Below, one piece after another: positions 61,517 through 64,000 of a stretch of DNA of 64,000 bases. The position numbers were made by a program, and so were the translations under genes. Positions within the stretch are counted from its first letter, which is position 1; each line of letters starts with the position of its first letter. The DNA comes from Alphaproteobacteria bacterium (GTDB lineage: Bacteria; Pseudomonadota; Alphaproteobacteria; Rhodobacterales; Rhodobacteraceae), in NCBI GenBank assembly GCA_030427145.1, contig JAUHWT010000011.1, positions 1-64,000 on the forward strand. Direction: 5' to 3'. The notes beneath the pieces are model-generated. The model saw nothing but the letters and a program-made list of their open reading frames with translations. It was not told the origin of the DNA and searched no databases.

Positions 61517-63019
61517 ATGGAACATTTTGCAACCGCACTTCCGCTGGTGCTTGATCCCTATGTGCTGACGGTGATCGTACTGTCGGGGCTGTTTGGGCTT
61601 TTCATGGGGGCCATCCCAGGGCTGTCGGCGACGATGGCGACGGCGCTTTTGGTGCCGGTCACATTCTTTATGCCACCGGTGCCGGCGCTCGCTGCGATTG
61701 TGACGGCGACGGCCATGGCGATTTTTGCGGGCGACCTGCCGGGGGCGCTGTTGCGCATTCCGGGCACGCCGGCATCGGCCGCCTATACGGATGAGGCGTT
61801 TGCGCTGACGCGGAAGGGCAAGGCGGAACTGGCGCTGGGCACCGGGCTGGCCTCGGCCGTTGTGGGCGGTCTTTTTGGCACGCTGGTTCTGGTGTTTGCG
61901 GCGCCGGTTCTGGTGCAGGTGGCGAAGAATTTCTCGTCCTATGAGTATTTCTGGCTCGCCTGTCTCGGGCTGACCTGTGCCGCGTTTATCGCCGGGGCGG
62001 ATCCGGTGAAGGGGGCGATATCGCTGCTGATCGGGCTGCTGATCGCAACGGTTGGTCTCGACCCGATGTCGGGGCAGGCGCGGTTTACCTTCGGCTCGGT
62101 GGAACTGATGGGCGGGGTGCATTTCATTCCGGCGATGATCGGCATGTTCGCACTGGCCGAGGTGTTGCGGGTGGTCACGACCACGACGCCGCCGCCGGAG
62201 GTGCCGCAGGCGCGGATCGGCAACGTGTTTTCCGGGATTGGCGGGGTTCTGTCGAAGTACCGCAAAAACCTGCTGCGCGGATCGGTGATTGGCACGTTTG
62301 TTGGGGCCCTTCCGGGGGCGGGGTCGGATATTGCGGCCTGGATCTCCTATGCGGTGTCGAAGAAGTTCTCCCGTGAGCCGGAGAAGTTTGGCACGGGGCA
62401 TCCCGAGGGGCTGGTGGCCGCAGGGGCTTCGAACAATGCGGCTCTTGGCGGGTCCTGGGTTCCTGCGCTGGTCTTTGGAATTCCGGGGGACTCGATTACG
62501 GCGATTGTGATCGGCGTTCTCTATGTGAAGGGCATGAACCCTGGGCCGACGGTATTCCTGAATCAGCCGGAGCTGATCTACGCGATTTTCATCACGTTCT
62601 TCCTCGCGAACCTGATGCTACTGCCGCTTGGGTTTGTGGCCATTCGTGGTTCGCGGCAGCTGTTGCGGATCCATCGCCTCGTGCTGATGCCGGTAATTTT
62701 AATGTTCTGCGTCGTGGGAACCTTTGCCATCAACAACTCGGTCTTTGGGATCGGCATTCTGCTGGTCCTGGGGCTGGTGGCGTATCTGATGGAGGATAAC
62801 GGGTTTCCGGTGGCGCCGGCGATTTTGGGGCTGGTTCTCGGGCCGCTGCTTGAGGACGCGTTCATGACCTCAATGATCAAGGGCGACGGCAATCTGATGG
62901 CGTTCTTTGAACGGCCGATTGCGGCGGGGCTGGGGATCGTGACGGTGGCTATCTGGTTCAGCCCGGTGGTCATGCGCGTTTGGCGCAGCAGGCGGGCGGA
63001 GGCGGGTAGCGCGAAGTGA
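61517..63019 (+). CDS. tctA: Tripartite tricarboxylate transporter large membrane subunit (TctA)
   Basis: This 500-residue transport subunit has about 11 membrane helices. Diagnostic blocks are GLFMGAIPGLSATMATALLVPVTF, GDLPGALLRIPGTPASAAYTDEAF, GALPGAGSDIAAWISYAVSKKFS and SNNAALGGSWVPALVFGIPGDSITA, two repeated half-sites typical of TctA. It works with TctB and TctC as a secondary transporter. It is last in the operon. Confidence 0.95.
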   Translation: MEHFATALPLVLDPYVLTVIVLSGLFGLFMGAIPGLSATMATALLVPVTFFMPPVPALAAIVTATAMAIFAGDLPGALLRIPGTPASAAYTDEAFALTRKGKAELALGTGLASAVVGGLFGTLVLVFAAPVLVQVAKNFSSYEYFWLACLGLTCAAFIAGADPVKGAISLLIGLLIATVGLDPMSGQARFTFGSVELMGGVHFIPAMIGMFALAEVLRVVTTTTPPPEVPQARIGNVFSGIGGVLSKYRKNLLRGSVIGTFVGALPGAGSDIAAWISYAVSKKFSREPEKFGTGHPEGLVAAGASNNAALGGSWVPALVFGIPGDSITAIVIGVLYVKGMNPGPTVFLNQPELIYAIFITFFLANLMLLPLGFVAIRGSRQLLRIHRLVLMPVILMFCVVGTFAINNSVFGIGILLVLGLVAYLMEDNGFPVAPAILGLVLGPLLEDAFMTSMIKGDGNLMAFFERPIAAGLGIVTVAIWFSPVVMRVWRSRRAEAGSAK

Positions 63020-63028
63020 TACTGGTGT

Positions 63029-63050
63029 CGGCCCGCGACGCGGCGGGCCG
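63029..63050 (+). terminator. GC-rich hairpin after tctA
   Basis: CGGCCCGC (63029-63036) and GCGGGCCG (63043-63050) pair perfectly around six bases. Only a weak T-rich stretch follows, so termination may be partial. Confidence 0.55.
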
Positions 63051-63068
63051 GCACGGTTTGTCCTGGCT

Positions 63069-63097
63069 CCGTAATCATAGTGTCACGCGGGTGTAAC
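63069..63097 (+). promoter_or_regulatory. PHO-box-like direct repeats upstream of phosphodiesterase gene
   Basis: Three 7-bp units on an exact 11-bp period: CCGTAAT (63069), GTGTCAC (63080) and GTGTAAC (63091), with CATA and GCGG as 4-bp spacers. The array ends 50 bp before the ATG at 63148 and closely parallels the one before phoD, including the GTAA first unit and CATA spacer. Confidence 0.65.
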
Positions 63098-63147
63098 CGG
63101 AACGCGGCAAACAGGGTGCCTTACAGGACAACTGGAGGTTTTCCCCA

Positions 63148-64000
63148 ATGAAACGTCATGTCGTGGCTGCCGCTTTGTCGGTGGCTTTTTCCGCGCCCGC
63201 ATTTGCCCAGGACGCTGTTCCTCTCAATGAACTGCCGGGCTGGGACATTGCCCAGGTGGCCCATCGCGGGCTTGCGCCGGGTCTACCGGAAAACACGCTG
63301 GCGGCGTTTGAGGATGTGGCCGCGCGTGGCGTGAAGGTCATTGAGATCGACCTGCGCGGGACGACGGATGGCGATGTTGTCATCATGCATGACGAGACCG
63401 TGGACCGTACCACCGATGGCAGCGGCGAGGTGACGTCGATGACTCTTGCCGAGATCAAGGACCTGGATGCCGGCAGCTGGGTCGACGCGTCCTGGGCCGG
63501 TGAGACTGTGCCGACCTATGAGGAGGCGATTTCCTTTGCCCAGGATCACGGCATAATGCTGCTGCTCGACATCAAGCAGTCGGACGTGCTGGACCGTCGC
63601 AAAATTGTGGACATCACCGAAAAGCACAACGCGACGCTCAATGTGATTGTGGGTGTACGGTCGCTGGAGGATTTGGCGGAGTTCCGGTCCTACAACCCGA
63701 ACCTGCGGACGCTGGGCTTCATTCCGAACCCGGAGGCGATTGATGATTTCGCCAATGCGGGTGTGGAGATCATCCGGCTTTGGCCGCAGTGGATCCGGGG
63801 CGAGGACAGCGAGAAGCGCGGCGAGATCCCGGCCTATTGCGAGGGTGTCGAGAACTGCCTGGTGAAGCAGGTGCAGGGTCATGGCCGTCCGGTCTGGACC
63901 ACGGCGGGTGAAGCCGATCGTGCGGAACTGATCGGGCTGATTGATGCGGGCGTGAACGGTATTCTGACCGATGTTCCGGATGTTCTGTCGGAACTGATGG
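63148..64000 (+). CDS. Glycerophosphodiester phosphodiesterase (3' end cut by window)
   Basis: This protein hydrolyses glycerophosphodiesters to glycerol 3-phosphate and an alcohol. Only the first 284 codons are visible, but the last residues (GILTDVPDVLSEL) are near the usual C-terminus. A signal peptide (KRHVVAAALSVAFSAPAFAQ) makes it periplasmic. The catalytic blocks are AHRGLAPGLPENTLAAF, EIDLRGTTDGDVVIMHDETVDRTT and LLDIKQ. GGAGG lies nine bases before the ATG. With the upstream PHO-box-like array it points to phosphate scavenging. Confidence 0.92.
   Translation, partial: MKRHVVAAALSVAFSAPAFAQDAVPLNELPGWDIAQVAHRGLAPGLPENTLAAFEDVAARGVKVIEIDLRGTTDGDVVIMHDETVDRTTDGSGEVTSMTLAEIKDLDAGSWVDASWAGETVPTYEEAISFAQDHGIMLLLDIKQSDVLDRRKIVDITEKHNATLNVIVGVRSLEDLAEFRSYNPNLRTLGFIPNPEAIDDFANAGVEIIRLWPQWIRGEDSEKRGEIPAYCEGVENCLVKQVQGHGRPVWTTAGEADRAELIGLIDAGVNGILTDVPDVLSELM

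Noticed and set aside
1-64000. CRISPR array, rRNA, tRNA or tmRNA genes
   Set aside because: No regularly spaced identical repeats with variable spacers and no recognisable structural-RNA signature were seen in reading the window.

Overview
The window is GC-rich, densely packed chromosomal DNA of an alphaproteobacterium, most probably a free-living, probably marine, member of the Rhodobacterales. This rests on gene order and family content: surE-pcm-nlpD, tatABC, a run alr-mlaE-mlaF-radA-cvpA-purF beside dnaB, rpsF-rpsR-rplI with an acidic L9 tail, a tripartite tricarboxylate transporter, and a PuuD-type urate pathway. No tRNA, rRNA or CRISPR array was seen. The species cannot be fixed from sequence reading alone.

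Layout. 1-1310: an intact IS3-family (IS2-group) insertion sequence with both inverted repeats and a -1 frameshift heptamer. 1311-3920: a DUF808 membrane protein, two unrecognised proteins and sparse intergenic DNA. 3921-8383: an atypical SDR, a lone ABC ATPase, then tatA-tatB-tatC and a DUF815 ATPase. 8499-17336 (minus strand): a large two-partner secretion exoprotein and its outer-membrane transporter, followed by surE-pcm-nlpD. 17611-25845: a trypsin-like protease, an FAD monooxygenase, a chemoreceptor, a Tat-exported PhoD phosphatase, a small outer-membrane protein and three small ferredoxin-fold-like proteins. 25950-30318: xth, erpA, dgt and an octaheme cytochrome with HEAT/TPR-like repeats.

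30557-39693 is a purine-degradation island. PuuD oxidises urate, UraH hydrolyses hydroxyisourate, a PuuE-UraD fusion covers OHCU decarboxylation and allantoin hydrolysis, and ureidoglycine aminohydrolase and ureidoglycolate lyase finish the route. An NCS2 permease and a LysR regulator belong to it, and a chemoreceptor with a small secreted or membrane partner sits inside it. Allantoate amidohydrolase and xanthine dehydrogenase are not in the window.

39885-42538 holds sugar genes (aldo/keto reductase and GH43). 42548-49343 is a seven-gene minus-strand operon. 49660-52776 holds mgtE and a cyclase with a predicted c-type heme sensor, on the opposite strand between alr and dnaB. 54653-58286 carries DUF2270, a hydrolase-like protein lacking its nucleophile, an ArsR/SRPBCC pair with a 28-bp palindrome over the start codon, and an RTX protein. 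58409-59668 is rpsF-rpsR-rplI. 59999-63019 is tctC-tctB-tctA. The window ends in a glycerophosphodiester phosphodiesterase.

The observations I rate highest are: matching three-unit PHO-box-like arrays about 50 bp upstream of both phoD and the phosphodiesterase; the exoprotein's only two mature cysteines lying next to its C-terminus, as in HMW-type disulfide anchoring; the heme-sensor cyclase; the chemoreceptor embedded in the purine island; and several long perfect palindromes at divergent or autoregulated promoters.
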